Shown piece after piece: positions 48,970 through 57,558 of a stretch of 64,000 bases of DNA. The stretch covers positions 186,001-250,000 of the forward strand of contig CAZVUO010000004.1 of the NCBI GenBank assembly GCA_964630235.1, written 5' to 3'. The stretch comes from JBFLYH01 sp964630235 (GTDB lineage: Bacteria > Oederibacteriota > JAAXVQ01 > JAUVAV01). Position numbers and translations under genes: made by a program. Numbering within the stretch: position 1 is the first letter of the stretch; each line of letters starts with the position of its first letter. The notes beneath the pieces were generated by a model. The model ran no database searches. It was not told the origin of the DNA and saw only the letters and a program-made list of their open reading frames with translations.

Positions 48970-49002
48970 ATCTCGCCTTGTCGAAAATATTTTATCAATT
49001 CC

Positions 49003-49076
49003 CCTCCCCGGGATTCAGGATGGGAGGGGCCCACCCTCTCCCACAAGCTAACGCGTGGGGAGAGGCATGATATCAC
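49003..49076. repeat. Palindromic intergenic repeat
   Basis: CCCCTCCCCGGGATTCAGGA and GGGAGGGGCCCACCCTCTCCCAC...GTGGGGAGAGG form overlapping hairpins built on CTCTCCCC/GGGGAGAG, similar to widespread bacterial intergenic palindromes. The end GGCATGATATCACC recalls the diverged core of family 1 copies near 17870 and 20785. Confidence 0.5.
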
Positions 49077-49078
49077 CA

Positions 49079-49888
49079 TCACCCGTTTGGTTTCTTTGAA
49101 CGTTTGAACAGGGTCTTCCCCACTGGCAGGTCTTCTCCCCGCGCCCGCCACGCGTCCCAGGCTTTCAGTTCGCTGGCGAACACGTAGGCCGCGGAGAACG
49201 CGTGGAAGAGGAAACCAGGCAGCCCGTCCAGGAACCCGGCCTTGCGCACATACGCCTTGAACCAGCGGTGCCAGGGTTTGAGCAGGAGGTCGTATCCCGT
49301 GGGACGCCGTCCCTGGCTCACGATCCGCTCGGCCTCGGCGTCGGTGTAGGCGTTGAACTTGCCGAAATAATGCGCCAGGTCCCGGTAGGAATAGTGCAGC
49401 AGGTCCCCGGTCAGGCGGCCGAGCGAGCCGGTTACCGCCACGCCCCGGTGCAACCCCACCTCCGGGTAGCTGCCCAGGCCCCGGCGGAAGAACCGCAGAT
49501 GCAGGTCCGGGTACAGCCCGCCGTGCCGGAGCCAGCGGTTGAAGTGGTGATTGCGGATGGGGAGCCAGTAGCCGTTAAACGCCGCGGGATCGTCCTGGAC
49601 CGCGAGCAGCTCGGCCCGCAACTCAGGCGTGACGCGCTCGTCCGCGTCCACGATCAGCACCCAGTCCCGCGTAAGCTGGGTCAGGCCGAACGCGCGCGCG
49701 GGCTCGGGGTAGCCGTGATGTCCGGGGAACGACACGACCCGCGCGCCGGCGCGGCGGGCGATCTCCGCGGTCCGGTCCGTGCTCCCGTTGTCCACGACCA
49801 CGATCTCGTCGCAGAACGCCAGCGACGCCAGGCAGTCCGGGAGATTGCGCTCCTCGTTTAACGTGTGGACCACGGCCGAGATGGTCAT
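49079..49888 (-). CDS. Glycosyltransferase family 2 (WaaE-like)
   Basis: The 269-residue GT-A enzyme has TLNEERNLPDCLASLAFCDE, the nucleotide motif VVVDNGSTDRTAEIA and the metal-binding VDADERV. The C-terminal half with HFNRWLRHGGLYPDLHLRFF is typical of lipopolysaccharide core beta-1,4-glucosyltransferases of the WaaE/KdtX type. The ATG at 49888 overlaps the stop of the preceding GT4 fragment (ATGA), fixing the start. Confidence 0.85.
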   Translation of the reverse strand: MTISAVVHTLNEERNLPDCLASLAFCDEIVVVDNGSTDRTAEIARRAGARVVSFPGHHGYPEPARAFGLTQLTRDWVLIVDADERVTPELRAELLAVQDDPAAFNGYWLPIRNHHFNRWLRHGGLYPDLHLRFFRRGLGSYPEVGLHRGVAVTGSLGRLTGDLLHYSYRDLAHYFGKFNAYTDAEAERIVSQGRRPTGYDLLLKPWHRWFKAYVRKAGFLDGLPGFLFHAFSAAYVFASELKAWDAWRARGEDLPVGKTLFKRSKKPNG

Positions 49889-50661
49889 CCGGCCTCCCGC
49901 GCCACCTGCCGGTACAGGGCCTCGTAGGTGCGCGTCATGCGTTTCCGGTCGAAGAGCTTCTCCACGCGCAGACGGCCCGTCTCCCCCATCTGGTGCCGCT
50001 CCAGCGGGTTGGACAAAAGATGCACGATCGCGTCGGCCATGGCTTGGGGCGATTGGGGCGGCACCAGCAGGCCGGATTCGCCGTGCACCACGATCTCCGG
50101 CACGCCGCCGGCGTCGGTGGCGACCACCGGAATGCCCCGGGCCATGGCTTCGATCAGCACCAGGCCGAACGGTTCGCAGTCGCTGGGCAGCACAAAGACG
50201 TCCAGGGCCGAGAGAAAGCGGCCGATGTCCTCCATGAAACCGGTGTACTTGAGCAGGCTCAGGGTGCGCAGGTTGCGCCCGCGCATCCACAGCGATGTGG
50301 CGTACGCGCTGTCCGGGCCGTAGGCCCGGCCGCCCAGCAGGAACCGCGCGTAGGGATTACGCTCGTACACCAGTTCGCAGGCCGCGATGAAATAGGGAAA
50401 TCCCTTGTTCGGCCGCCAGATGCCCGCGGTGCCGACCACCGGCGTTTCGAGAGGGAGATCCAGCTCATCCCGCAGGGTCGAGGGGAACTCCTTCTTAACC
50501 GCCAGGTTCGTGCCGCAGTGGATCATGCGGCATTGGTCCGGCGCCACACCGTAACGTTCCACCAGCTGGCGCACGTAGTCTGAAATGCAGATGAAGCCCG
50601 CGGTGTATCCGGCCAGGCCGCGCATGGCGCGGCCCACGTACCCGCCTGGTCCCTGGCTCAT
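49885..50661 (-). CDS. Glycosyltransferase family 4, C-terminal (donor-binding) part
   Basis: This 258-residue frame begins MSQGPGGYVGRAMRGLAGYT and contains FICISDYVRQLVERYGV, VVGTAGIWRPNKGFPYFI and the donor-binding DCEPFGLVLIEAMARGIPVV, that is the complete C-terminal GT-B domain. It lacks the acceptor half, which is encoded just upstream in another frame. The two frames meet at an ATGA overlap. It may be a frameshifted single gene or a true two-polypeptide enzyme. Confidence 0.8.
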   Translation of the reverse strand: MSQGPGGYVGRAMRGLAGYTAGFICISDYVRQLVERYGVAPDQCRMIHCGTNLAVKKEFPSTLRDELDLPLETPVVGTAGIWRPNKGFPYFIAACELVYERNPYARFLLGGRAYGPDSAYATSLWMRGRNLRTLSLLKYTGFMEDIGRFLSALDVFVLPSDCEPFGLVLIEAMARGIPVVATDAGGVPEIVVHGESGLLVPPQSPQAMADAIVHLLSNPLERHQMGETGRLRVEKLFDRKRMTRTYEALYRQVAREAG

Positions 50662-51032
50662 GGCGCCACCACCCACAGCAAGGGCACTTTGGCCCAGGCG
50701 CAGGGATAGGCCGCCAGCTTGGCCTCCTGCAGGCCGGCAGCCTGGACCACGCGGGCCCGGGTTTGCTTCAAATAACGATAGAATTTCCACCAGGCCGGGA
50801 GGGCGATGGTCAAATAGCGGCGCTTGCCTTTGCCAAACGGGATCAGGACGGGTTCCAGGCCGCGCTGCCGCAAAAGCTCCAGAAAAGGGCCGTCCTGGCA
50901 GCAAACCACGCGCGGCGCAAACTCGGTCCGGTCCAGCTCGTCCAGCAGGGATAAAAGATGGATCTGGCCGCCTCCCACGGTGCCGTGATAATTCACGAAC
51001 ACGATCGGGATCGGCGTCTGGATCTCTGCCAC
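50658..51032 (-). CDS. Glycosyltransferase family 4, N-terminal (acceptor) part
   Basis: The 124-residue frame starts at a GTG (51032) with AAAGGAG 6 nt upstream and reads VFVNYHGTVGGGQIHLLSLL, the N-terminal Rossmann domain of a GT4 enzyme including the GG-Q-H loop. It stops at TGA (50658-50660) where the second frame begins. In intact homologues the sequence would run from LLWVVAP into the SQGPGGYVGRAM of the other frame without a break. Confidence 0.78.
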   Translation of the reverse strand: MAEIQTPIPIVFVNYHGTVGGGQIHLLSLLDELDRTEFAPRVVCCQDGPFLELLRQRGLEPVLIPFGKGKRRYLTIALPAWWKFYRYLKQTRARVVQAAGLQEAKLAAYPCAWAKVPLLWVVAP

Positions 51033-51090
51033 GAAAGGCTCCTTTGCCGGCAGGGGTAGGTCTGGAGCGGTACCGCTCCATGTGGGCCAC

Positions 51091-51119
51091 AGTGTAGCAG
51101 GCTTGTTCAGGCGGCGCAA
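51091..51119 (-). promoter_or_regulatory. Candidate promoter of the glycan operon
   Basis: TTGCGC and TACACT with 17-nt spacing place a start about 50 nt before the GT4 GTG codon. It is the only plausible minus-strand promoter seen ahead of the operon. Confidence 0.55.
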
Positions 51120-51154
51120 GCGGGGTTTTGGTAATGGCGAACCCGCTCGCTAGG

Positions 51155-51254
51155 GTCATTGCGAGGAGCCCTGAGCTTGTCGAAGGGTGACGAAGCAATC
51201 TCAAAATCAACCTTAACTGCGGGATTGCTTCGCCCCCGAGGGGCTCGCAATGAC
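51155..51254. repeat. MITE-like inverted repeat with nested palindrome
   Basis: Terminal inverted repeats GTCATTGCGAG and CTCGCAATGAC enclose GACGAAGCAATC...GGATTGCTTCG, a dispersed element I recognise from many bacterial genomes. Within the left half sits GAGCCCTGAGCTTGTCGAAGGG, which contains the small CCCTGAGCTTGTCGAAGGG palindrome seen widely in other lineages, so one repeat appears inserted in another. No transposase is encoded. Confidence 0.78.
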
Positions 51255-51397
51255 AGATAATGAAGGAGCCGATATTTTTACCCATGACCCTGAAAAACTC
51301 CTGGCTGCGGGGTCTATGTGTCATCAGGGTTTTCTCCTTTAGTCCCGTTGCTTTGCGTCCGTAGATGGAGGATAATGTCGTTTTATCTTTCCATATA

Positions 51398-51403
51398 TAT
51401 AAT
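51398..51403 (+). promoter_or_regulatory. Possible -10 box for alpha-2-macroglobulin
   Basis: TATAAT in the AT-rich run CATATATATAATATATAG lies 37 nt before the ATG. The -35 at 17 nt (ATGTCG) is poor, so the assignment is weak. Confidence 0.35.
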
Positions 51404-51439
51404 ATATAGACCAACTCGCCTCATTAGAAAGGATACCTC

Positions 51440-54400
51440 ATGGCCTGTCCCGCGGTTTTTCGTGCTTTATCTCCCATTCTATGTATAGGAGCCCTGCTGA
51501 TGACCGCTTTCCCCGCGAATGCCCAGGATTTTCCCAAATTGAAATCTCAAGCTGAAAAAGAGTACGCCGACAGATCCTACCAACGCGCCTACACCCTCTA
51601 CCTTCAGGCCAAGGACTGGGACCTGCCCAAACCGGACCAGGAATGGGTCCAGTTCCGCACGGCCGACTGCCTGTGGCGCAGCCAAGCCGCGGGCAAGCAA
51701 TCCGACTCCACCCTGCTCGAGCAGGCGCGCGAGGGTTTGGTGAAGCTGCTGCAGTCCAAACCGGATCCCGAGGACCGCGACCAGCTCTGGGCCGAGGTCC
51801 AGGAATCCCTGGGCGATTATTATTGGGACCGGCGGGGATACCCGGACTGGGGCAGCGCCTGGCCCCACTACCAGCAGGCCCTGGACTGGTGGGCCGGCGC
51901 CCGGGACGTCGAGCTGGCCCGCGAACGCTACCTGGCCATTGTCTGGCGCTGCACCCGGCCCGCGCACCCTGAGCCTTACTATTATTACGGCTATTATGGC
52001 AACTACCTTCCCATCGAGATCGCCGAGAACGTGCTGAAGATCTCCAAGCAGGGGCAGGACCAGGCGCACGCCCACTATCTGATCGCCATGACCCTCCAGT
52101 ACCAGGGCGGCAACGACGAGCAAATGGAGCGGATCCCCGAGGCGTTCGAGGCCGCGCTCGCGGCCGGCAAGACCAGCGCTTGGTACGACGATGCCCTGTT
52201 CCAGTACGCCGAGTGGCTGGCCAACTACGGCCGGCGCCGGCGGCTGGCCAACGGCCAGTGGGAGCAGAAAGCCGACCTGGCCAAGGCACTGGAGCTGTAC
52301 CGCCGGATCCTGCGCGAGTTCAAAAAAGGCGAGACCCGGCGCTGGGAAGAAGCCCGGCAGCGCATCGAAGCGATCACCGAGTCCACGCTCTCCGTGGGCG
52401 TCTCCAACATCTTCCTGCCGGACTCCGAGATCCAGGCCTATCTGAACTGGCGCAATCTGAAGCACATTGACCTGGCCATTTACGCCGCGGACCTGACCCA
52501 GGACGTGGGCTTGGGAAAGAAGCAGGACGGCAGCGAGTGGCTGCAGACCCTCAAACCCTCCCGCCTGAGAAAAGTGAAAGCCTGGTCCAAGATCGTGGAA
52601 GCAGGCGCGTACCTGCCTGGCAGCGAGACCCTGCGCCTGGACAGCAAGCTCCCGGCCGGCGCCTACGTGATCGAGGCCGTGTCGGGCAAGATCCGCTCCC
52701 GGGATTTCATCCTGGTGACCGACGCCACGCTGGTGCTGAAGGCCTCGGGCCGGCGGGTGCTGGCCTATTTCTGCCAGGCCGAGGACGGCTCTCCCCTGCC
52801 GAACGCCGCAGTGAGCCTGTGGTCGCGCCGCTCGGAGAGCGGCCAGTCAGTTTGGCAGGAGCAGAGCCGGCAGACCGACGCGGACGGTCTCGCGGTCTTC
52901 GAACTCAAGGCCGGCTCGGGCAGCGAGCTGTTCGCCGCGGCCAAAAGCGGCGAGCGGCAGGCGTTCGCCCTCACCTATGCTTACTACACCAGCGACACCT
53001 CCGAGGACTGGCGCATTTACGCCTTCACGGACCGGGCCGCCTACCGGCCGGGCGACACGGTGCACTGGAAAATGATCGCCCGCGCCTACAAGGCCGGCGA
53101 CTACACCACCCCGGCCAACCAGACCGTGGAGTACGAGGTGACGGACCCGCGCGGCGCCAAAGCCAAGGCCGGCGAACTGAAACTGAACGCGTTCGGCAGC
53201 GGGTGGGACGCGCTCACGCTGAGCGCAACCCAGCCTCTGGGAGAATATCAGATCCACTTCTACAGCCAGGGCCGCAAGCGCTCCCTGGGCGGAGCCACGC
53301 TCTTCAGGCTCGAAGAATATAAACTGCCCGAATTCAAGGTCTCCATCCAGACGCCCGAGGAAGCGGGGCGGAAAAAGGCCTTCCGCCTGGGCGAGACCGT
53401 GGAGGCCGGCATTCAGGCCGATTATTACTTCGGCGGCCCGGTGGCCAACGCCAGCGTGGAGGTCGTGGTCTACCAGAACCCCTATTATCGCTGGTGGCGT
53501 CCGCCCTACGATTATCCGTGGTTCTACGAGGACATGCTCCCCCAGCGGGACACCTACGGCGGCCAAGGCCAGATCGTGAAGCGGGAGACGCTCAAGACTG
53601 ACGCCCAGGGCCGCGCCAGCGTGTTCTTCACCACGCCCCGGGGCAGCTCGCAGGACCTGGAGTACCGCATCGAGGCGCGCGTGACCGACGCTTCCCGCCG
53701 GGAGATCGTGGGATCGGAGAGCGTGCGCGTCACCCGGCACCGCTACGAGGTCCATCTGCGTCCGGCCCACTCGCTCTACCGGCCCCAGGACAAGGTCAGC
53801 GTCCAGGTCAAGGCGCTGGACGCCAACCAGAACCCGGTGTCCGTGTCCGGGCAGGTGCGCATCACCCGCGACCGCTGGGTGGAGCTCTGGCTCAACCCGG
53901 CCGGCAAGACCGTGGCCGCGGACGCCTGGCGCAAGGAGCATCCCCGGGGTCCGGCGGCGCCCTGGATCGGCGACAAACCCGAACTCGGCTGGCAGGTCAA
54001 GTTCCAGGGGTACGAACACGAGGACGTGCTGACCTCCAAGGTCAAAACCGACGAGCAGGGCGAGGCCGAACTGTCGTGGGTCGCGGCCCGCGAGGGCTAT
54101 TACCGGGTGGCATGGGAAAGCGAGGATGCCATACCCAGGGGCTTGCCCCTGGGTCTGCGGATATCATCCCCCAAGCCTGGTGACACCGATGCTTCCCAAA
54201 AGCAAGCGGCCAGGTGGATGGCGAAGGGGGATTACCCCGCCGCGCCGATCACCTCCGAAACCACGGTGTGGGTCGCTTCCAACGCCACCACGGAACTCGG
54301 CTACCGGCACGGCGGCCTGGAGATCGTCCTGGACCAGGACACCGTGCGCGCCGGCCGCAAAGCGCCGGTACTGCTGACCGCGCCCGTGTCCGGCCGGTGC

Positions 54401-57400
54401 GTGCTGTTCTCCGTGGAAGCGGACGACCTGTACGCCTACCAGGTCGTGCGCCTGCAGGGCACGGCTAAACTGCTCGAGGTGCAGATCGAAGAGTCCTTCG
54501 TGCCCAACGTTTTCTTGAGTGCCACCATGGCCAGCGACCTGCAGTTGTTCCAGGACGTCAAACAGGTGGTGGTGCCGCCCATCGAGCACTTCCTGACCGT
54601 GGAGGTCAAACCTGACCGCGAGCAGTACCAGCCCCGGGACGAAGGCACGCTGACCGTGACCACCCGCGACCACGAGGGCCAGCCCGTGCCGGCCGAGGTG
54701 GCGCTGGCCCTGGTGGACGAGGCTGTGTCCTACATCCAGGCCGACTACGCGGCTGATCCGCGCCAATTCTATTACGGGTCCAAACGCGGACACGGCGTGC
54801 GCACCGAAAGCACGCTCAACCAGCGGAGCTATGTCCGCCTCAAGACCCAGGCCCCGCAGGACGCGGCACCCATAGGCGGGATGGAGCGCGACGAAGCCGA
54901 GCTCTCCATGTCCGCGGACCGGGCCTACGGAGCCGGCATGCGGATGTCCAAATCCGAAGCCGCGCCGAGCGCCCAGGCGCCCATGCGGCGCACGGCCCGC
55001 TCCGAAGGAGCCGATGAAATGGCCGCGTCCGTCCAACCTCAGGTCGCGGCCGAGCCTGCGCCCGGACCGGCCGGACCCGTGGTGGTCGTGCGTCAGGATT
55101 TCCGGGCCACGGCCTTCTGGCAGCCGGACGTACGGACCGGCGGCGACGGCCAGGCCGTGGTCAAGATCAAGTACCCGGATTCCCTGACCACCTGGAAGGC
55201 CATGGGCCGCGCGGCCTCGGCCGGGAACCAGTTCGGGCAGGCCTCGGCCTCCACCCGCACCAAAATGCCCTTGATCGTCAGATTACAGGCCCCCCGTTTC
55301 TTCCTGACCAGGGACAAGGCCGTGATCTCCGCGGTGGTCAACAACAACACCAGCAAAGACCTCGCGGTCGCCGTTTCGCTCAAGGCCCTGGGCCTGGACC
55401 TGGCCCAGGACGCGGCGGTCAAGCTCAAGGTGAAGGCCAACTCCGAGGCGCGCGCGGACTGGGTGGCCCGGGTGGAAAAGCCCGGCGAGGCCAAGCTGAC
55501 CGTGGAAGCGCGCGGCGGCGAGCATGCCGACGCCATGGAAAAGACCTATCCCGTGTACGAGCACGGCCTGGAGAAGTTCGTGGCCAAGGCCGGCCGGGTC
55601 CGCGGCCGCGAAAGCCTGGTCCAGCTCGACCTGCCCAAGGAACGCAAGGCGGACTCGTCCACACTGACCATCCAGGTCGCGCCCAGCCTGGCCGTGGCCC
55701 TGCTGGACGCGCTCCCCTACCTGTTCGATTATCCCTATGGCTGCACCGAGCAGACCCTGAGCCGCTTCCTGCCCGCGGTGATCGTGGCCAAGACCCTGCA
55801 GGACCTCGACGTCAAGCCTCAGACCATCGCGCGAAAAATGTTCGGCGGCATCGAGAAGACGACGGCGGACAAGACCCATCCGGCAGGCGCCAAGGACTTC
55901 AAGCAGCTGGACAAGATGGTCAAGCAGGGCTTGGACCGCCTGTACGATTTCCAGCACGGAGACGGCGGCTGGGGCTGGTGGAAGGAAGGTTCGAGCGACG
56001 CCTACATGACCGCCTATGTGCTCTGGGGCCTGTGCCTGGCCTCCGAGGCCGGAGTGAGCGTTTCCTTGAACGCCCTGAACCGCGCCGACTCCCACCTGAC
56101 GCAGCGCCTGGTGGAGTACGAGGATCAGCCGGACCAGCAGGCCTGGATGCTGCACGCCCTGGCCCGCTGGCACGCCCTGCGAAACCGGACCAAACCGCAC
56201 GCCTACCAGGCCAAGGCGTTCGACAACGTCTGGGAGCAGAGGGACAAGCTCAGCGCTTACACCCGCTCCCTGCTGGCCCTGGCCGCCCATGACTTCGGGA
56301 TGAAAGACAAGGCGCAGACCCTGGTCCGCAACCTGGAGAACGGCGTGATCCGGGACCAGCGGCCGGACGCCACGGTCCTGCACGCCTCCGGCGGGGGCGA
56401 CGCCACGCTCATGCCCACCGCGCACTGGGGTGAAGAGGGCTTCTACTGGCGCTGGTCCGACGGCGGGATCGAAGCCACGGCCTTCGCCCTGCGGGCGCTC
56501 ATGGCCGTGGACCCGGGCAACGCGCTGGTGGAGCCGGTCATGAACTGGCTGGTGAAAAACCGGCGCGGCGCGCAGTGGTCCAACACCCGCGACACGGCGA
56601 TCGTGGTCCTGGCGCTCAGCGACTACCTGCGCGCCAGCCGCGAGCTGAGCCAGGACCTGGAATACGAGGTTTTGGTCAACGGACGCACTGTGGTCAGTAA
56701 AAAGGTCTCGGCGGATGAGTCGCTGGGCGCACCCAGCGTGTTCGAGGTCAAGCGCGAGTTCCTCAAGGACGGCGCCAACGAGATCCTGTTCAAGAACAAA
56801 ACCGGCCAGGGCGCGATCTATTTCTCCGCCCAGGCGGTCTTCTTCAGCCTGGAGGAGCCGATCACGGCGGCGGGCAACGAGATCTTCGTGCGGCGCCAGT
56901 ATTTCAAGTTCGTGGGCCGGCCCACCCTGCTCAAAGGCTTCGTGTACGACCAGGTGCCCCTGGCGGACAACGAAACCGTGGAGAGCGGACAGCGCATCGA
57001 GACCGTGGTCACGGTCGAGGCGAAAAACAATTATGAATACCTGGTCTTCGAGGACTTGAAGCCCGCGGGCGTGGAGGCCGTGGAAGTGAAGAGCGGCCAG
57101 CCGCTGTACGCCCGGGAGATCAAGTCCAGCAGCCAGGAGAAGGTGTTCAAGGGCAAGGCCGGCCGCAAAGCCAAGCTCGCCGCGTCGGCGGGCGACACCA
57201 CGGGCCGCACGGCCTGGGTCTACCAGGAATTGCGCGACCGCAAGGTGGCGCTCTTTATTGACCACCTGCCCCAGGGCGTGTGGGAGATGCGCTACACCCT
57301 GCGGGCCGAGGTGCCTGGCACCTACCACGCCCTGCCCGTGGTCGGGCACGCCATGTACGTGCCCGAACTGCGCTGCAACGGCGCGGAGGTGCGGATCAAG

Positions 57401-57421
57401 GTCGAGGACGCGGAAAAATAG
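51440..57421 (+). CDS. Alpha-2-macroglobulin family protein with thioester
   Basis: The 1993-residue secreted protein has a type I signal peptide ending near ANAQ-DF (residue 29), no lipobox, and a helical repeat-like N-terminus (KEYADRSYQRAYTLYLQAKD). Macroglobulin domains follow, then a low-complexity bait-like segment (about 1150-1220, Met/Ala/Pro-rich) and the reactive thioester GCTEQ (Cys1435, Gln1438) in an alpha-toroid domain with DGGWGWWKEGSSD. Homologues trap attacking proteases in the periplasm. An in-frame family 1 repeat supplies residues about 896-933. Tyr-rich loops (PYYYYGYYGNY) are unusual. No pbpC neighbour is present, unlike many bacterial homologues. Confidence 0.95.
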   Translation: MACPAVFRALSPILCIGALLMTAFPANAQDFPKLKSQAEKEYADRSYQRAYTLYLQAKDWDLPKPDQEWVQFRTADCLWRSQAAGKQSDSTLLEQAREGLVKLLQSKPDPEDRDQLWAEVQESLGDYYWDRRGYPDWGSAWPHYQQALDWWAGARDVELARERYLAIVWRCTRPAHPEPYYYYGYYGNYLPIEIAENVLKISKQGQDQAHAHYLIAMTLQYQGGNDEQMERIPEAFEAALAAGKTSAWYDDALFQYAEWLANYGRRRRLANGQWEQKADLAKALELYRRILREFKKGETRRWEEARQRIEAITESTLSVGVSNIFLPDSEIQAYLNWRNLKHIDLAIYAADLTQDVGLGKKQDGSEWLQTLKPSRLRKVKAWSKIVEAGAYLPGSETLRLDSKLPAGAYVIEAVSGKIRSRDFILVTDATLVLKASGRRVLAYFCQAEDGSPLPNAAVSLWSRRSESGQSVWQEQSRQTDADGLAVFELKAGSGSELFAAAKSGERQAFALTYAYYTSDTSEDWRIYAFTDRAAYRPGDTVHWKMIARAYKAGDYTTPANQTVEYEVTDPRGAKAKAGELKLNAFGSGWDALTLSATQPLGEYQIHFYSQGRKRSLGGATLFRLEEYKLPEFKVSIQTPEEAGRKKAFRLGETVEAGIQADYYFGGPVANASVEVVVYQNPYYRWWRPPYDYPWFYEDMLPQRDTYGGQGQIVKRETLKTDAQGRASVFFTTPRGSSQDLEYRIEARVTDASRREIVGSESVRVTRHRYEVHLRPAHSLYRPQDKVSVQVKALDANQNPVSVSGQVRITRDRWVELWLNPAGKTVAADAWRKEHPRGPAAPWIGDKPELGWQVKFQGYEHEDVLTSKVKTDEQGEAELSWVAAREGYYRVAWESEDAIPRGLPLGLRISSPKPGDTDASQKQAARWMAKGDYPAAPITSETTVWVASNATTELGYRHGGLEIVLDQDTVRAGRKAPVLLTAPVSGRCVLFSVEADDLYAYQVVRLQGTAKLLEVQIEESFVPNVFLSATMASDLQLFQDVKQVVVPPIEHFLTVEVKPDREQYQPRDEGTLTVTTRDHEGQPVPAEVALALVDEAVSYIQADYAADPRQFYYGSKRGHGVRTESTLNQRSYVRLKTQAPQDAAPIGGMERDEAELSMSADRAYGAGMRMSKSEAAPSAQAPMRRTARSEGADEMAASVQPQVAAEPAPGPAGPVVVVRQDFRATAFWQPDVRTGGDGQAVVKIKYPDSLTTWKAMGRAASAGNQFGQASASTRTKMPLIVRLQAPRFFLTRDKAVISAVVNNNTSKDLAVAVSLKALGLDLAQDAAVKLKVKANSEARADWVARVEKPGEAKLTVEARGGEHADAMEKTYPVYEHGLEKFVAKAGRVRGRESLVQLDLPKERKADSSTLTIQVAPSLAVALLDALPYLFDYPYGCTEQTLSRFLPAVIVAKTLQDLDVKPQTIARKMFGGIEKTTADKTHPAGAKDFKQLDKMVKQGLDRLYDFQHGDGGWGWWKEGSSDAYMTAYVLWGLCLASEAGVSVSLNALNRADSHLTQRLVEYEDQPDQQAWMLHALARWHALRNRTKPHAYQAKAFDNVWEQRDKLSAYTRSLLALAAHDFGMKDKAQTLVRNLENGVIRDQRPDATVLHASGGGDATLMPTAHWGEEGFYWRWSDGGIEATAFALRALMAVDPGNALVEPVMNWLVKNRRGAQWSNTRDTAIVVLALSDYLRASRELSQDLEYEVLVNGRTVVSKKVSADESLGAPSVFEVKREFLKDGANEILFKNKTGQGAIYFSAQAVFFSLEEPITAAGNEIFVRRQYFKFVGRPTLLKGFVYDQVPLADNETVESGQRIETVVTVEAKNNYEYLVFEDLKPAGVEAVEVKSGQPLYAREIKSSSQEKVFKGKAGRKAKLAASAGDTTGRTAWVYQELRDRKVALFIDHLPQGVWEMRYTLRAEVPGTYHALPVVGHAMYVPELRCNGAEVRIKVEDAEK
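54134..54231 (+). repeat. Family 1 structured repeat, copy 9, in frame inside alpha-2-macroglobulin
   Basis: Hairpin CCCAGGGG-ctt-GCCCCTGGG, diverged core GGATATCATCCCC, internal stem CCTGG...CCAGG with GCTT...AAGC inside, and closing arm AAGGGGAT. The layout equals intergenic copies at 4114 and 41575. It interrupts a macroglobulin domain between WESED and APITSETTVWV without breaking the frame. Confidence 0.7.
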
Positions 57422-57430
57422 CCCCCCTCC

Positions 57431-57477
57431 CGGACGGCGCCGTTCTGCAACTCCAGCGCGCGGAACGACGCCGTCCG
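57431..57477 (+). terminator. Hairpin after alpha-2-macroglobulin, probable terminator
   Basis: Arms CGGACGGCG and CGCCGTCCG (9 bp) with an inner CGTTC...GAACG stem follow the stop by 10 nt. The downstream AATTAATTTG is only weakly U-rich, so it may act as an end-stabilising hairpin or inefficient terminator. Confidence 0.5.
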
Positions 57478-57484
57478 AATTAAT

Positions 57485-57513
57485 TTGTCTCTCCTTGCCA
57501 TCCGGGATAAAAT
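57485..57513 (+). promoter_or_regulatory. Promoter of the antiporter-rnk unit
   Basis: TTGTCT and TAAAAT are 17 nt apart, with a predicted start about 40 nt before the antiporter ATG. Resembles the zinc-ribbon promoter (TTGTCA, TAAAAT). Confidence 0.65.
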
Positions 57514-57558
57514 TAGCCATCTTCCAGAGCTGACGAACCACCCAAAGGATCCTTCGCG

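Larger units (their letters stand above)
51033..51439. other. Divergent intergenic region between glycan operon and alpha-2-macroglobulin
   Basis: No gene is evident. It holds the glycan-operon promoter, a MITE-like inverted repeat with a second repeat nested in it, about 110 nt of unremarkable sequence, and an AT-rich stretch with a TATAAT box before the alpha-2-macroglobulin gene. Confidence 0.65.
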
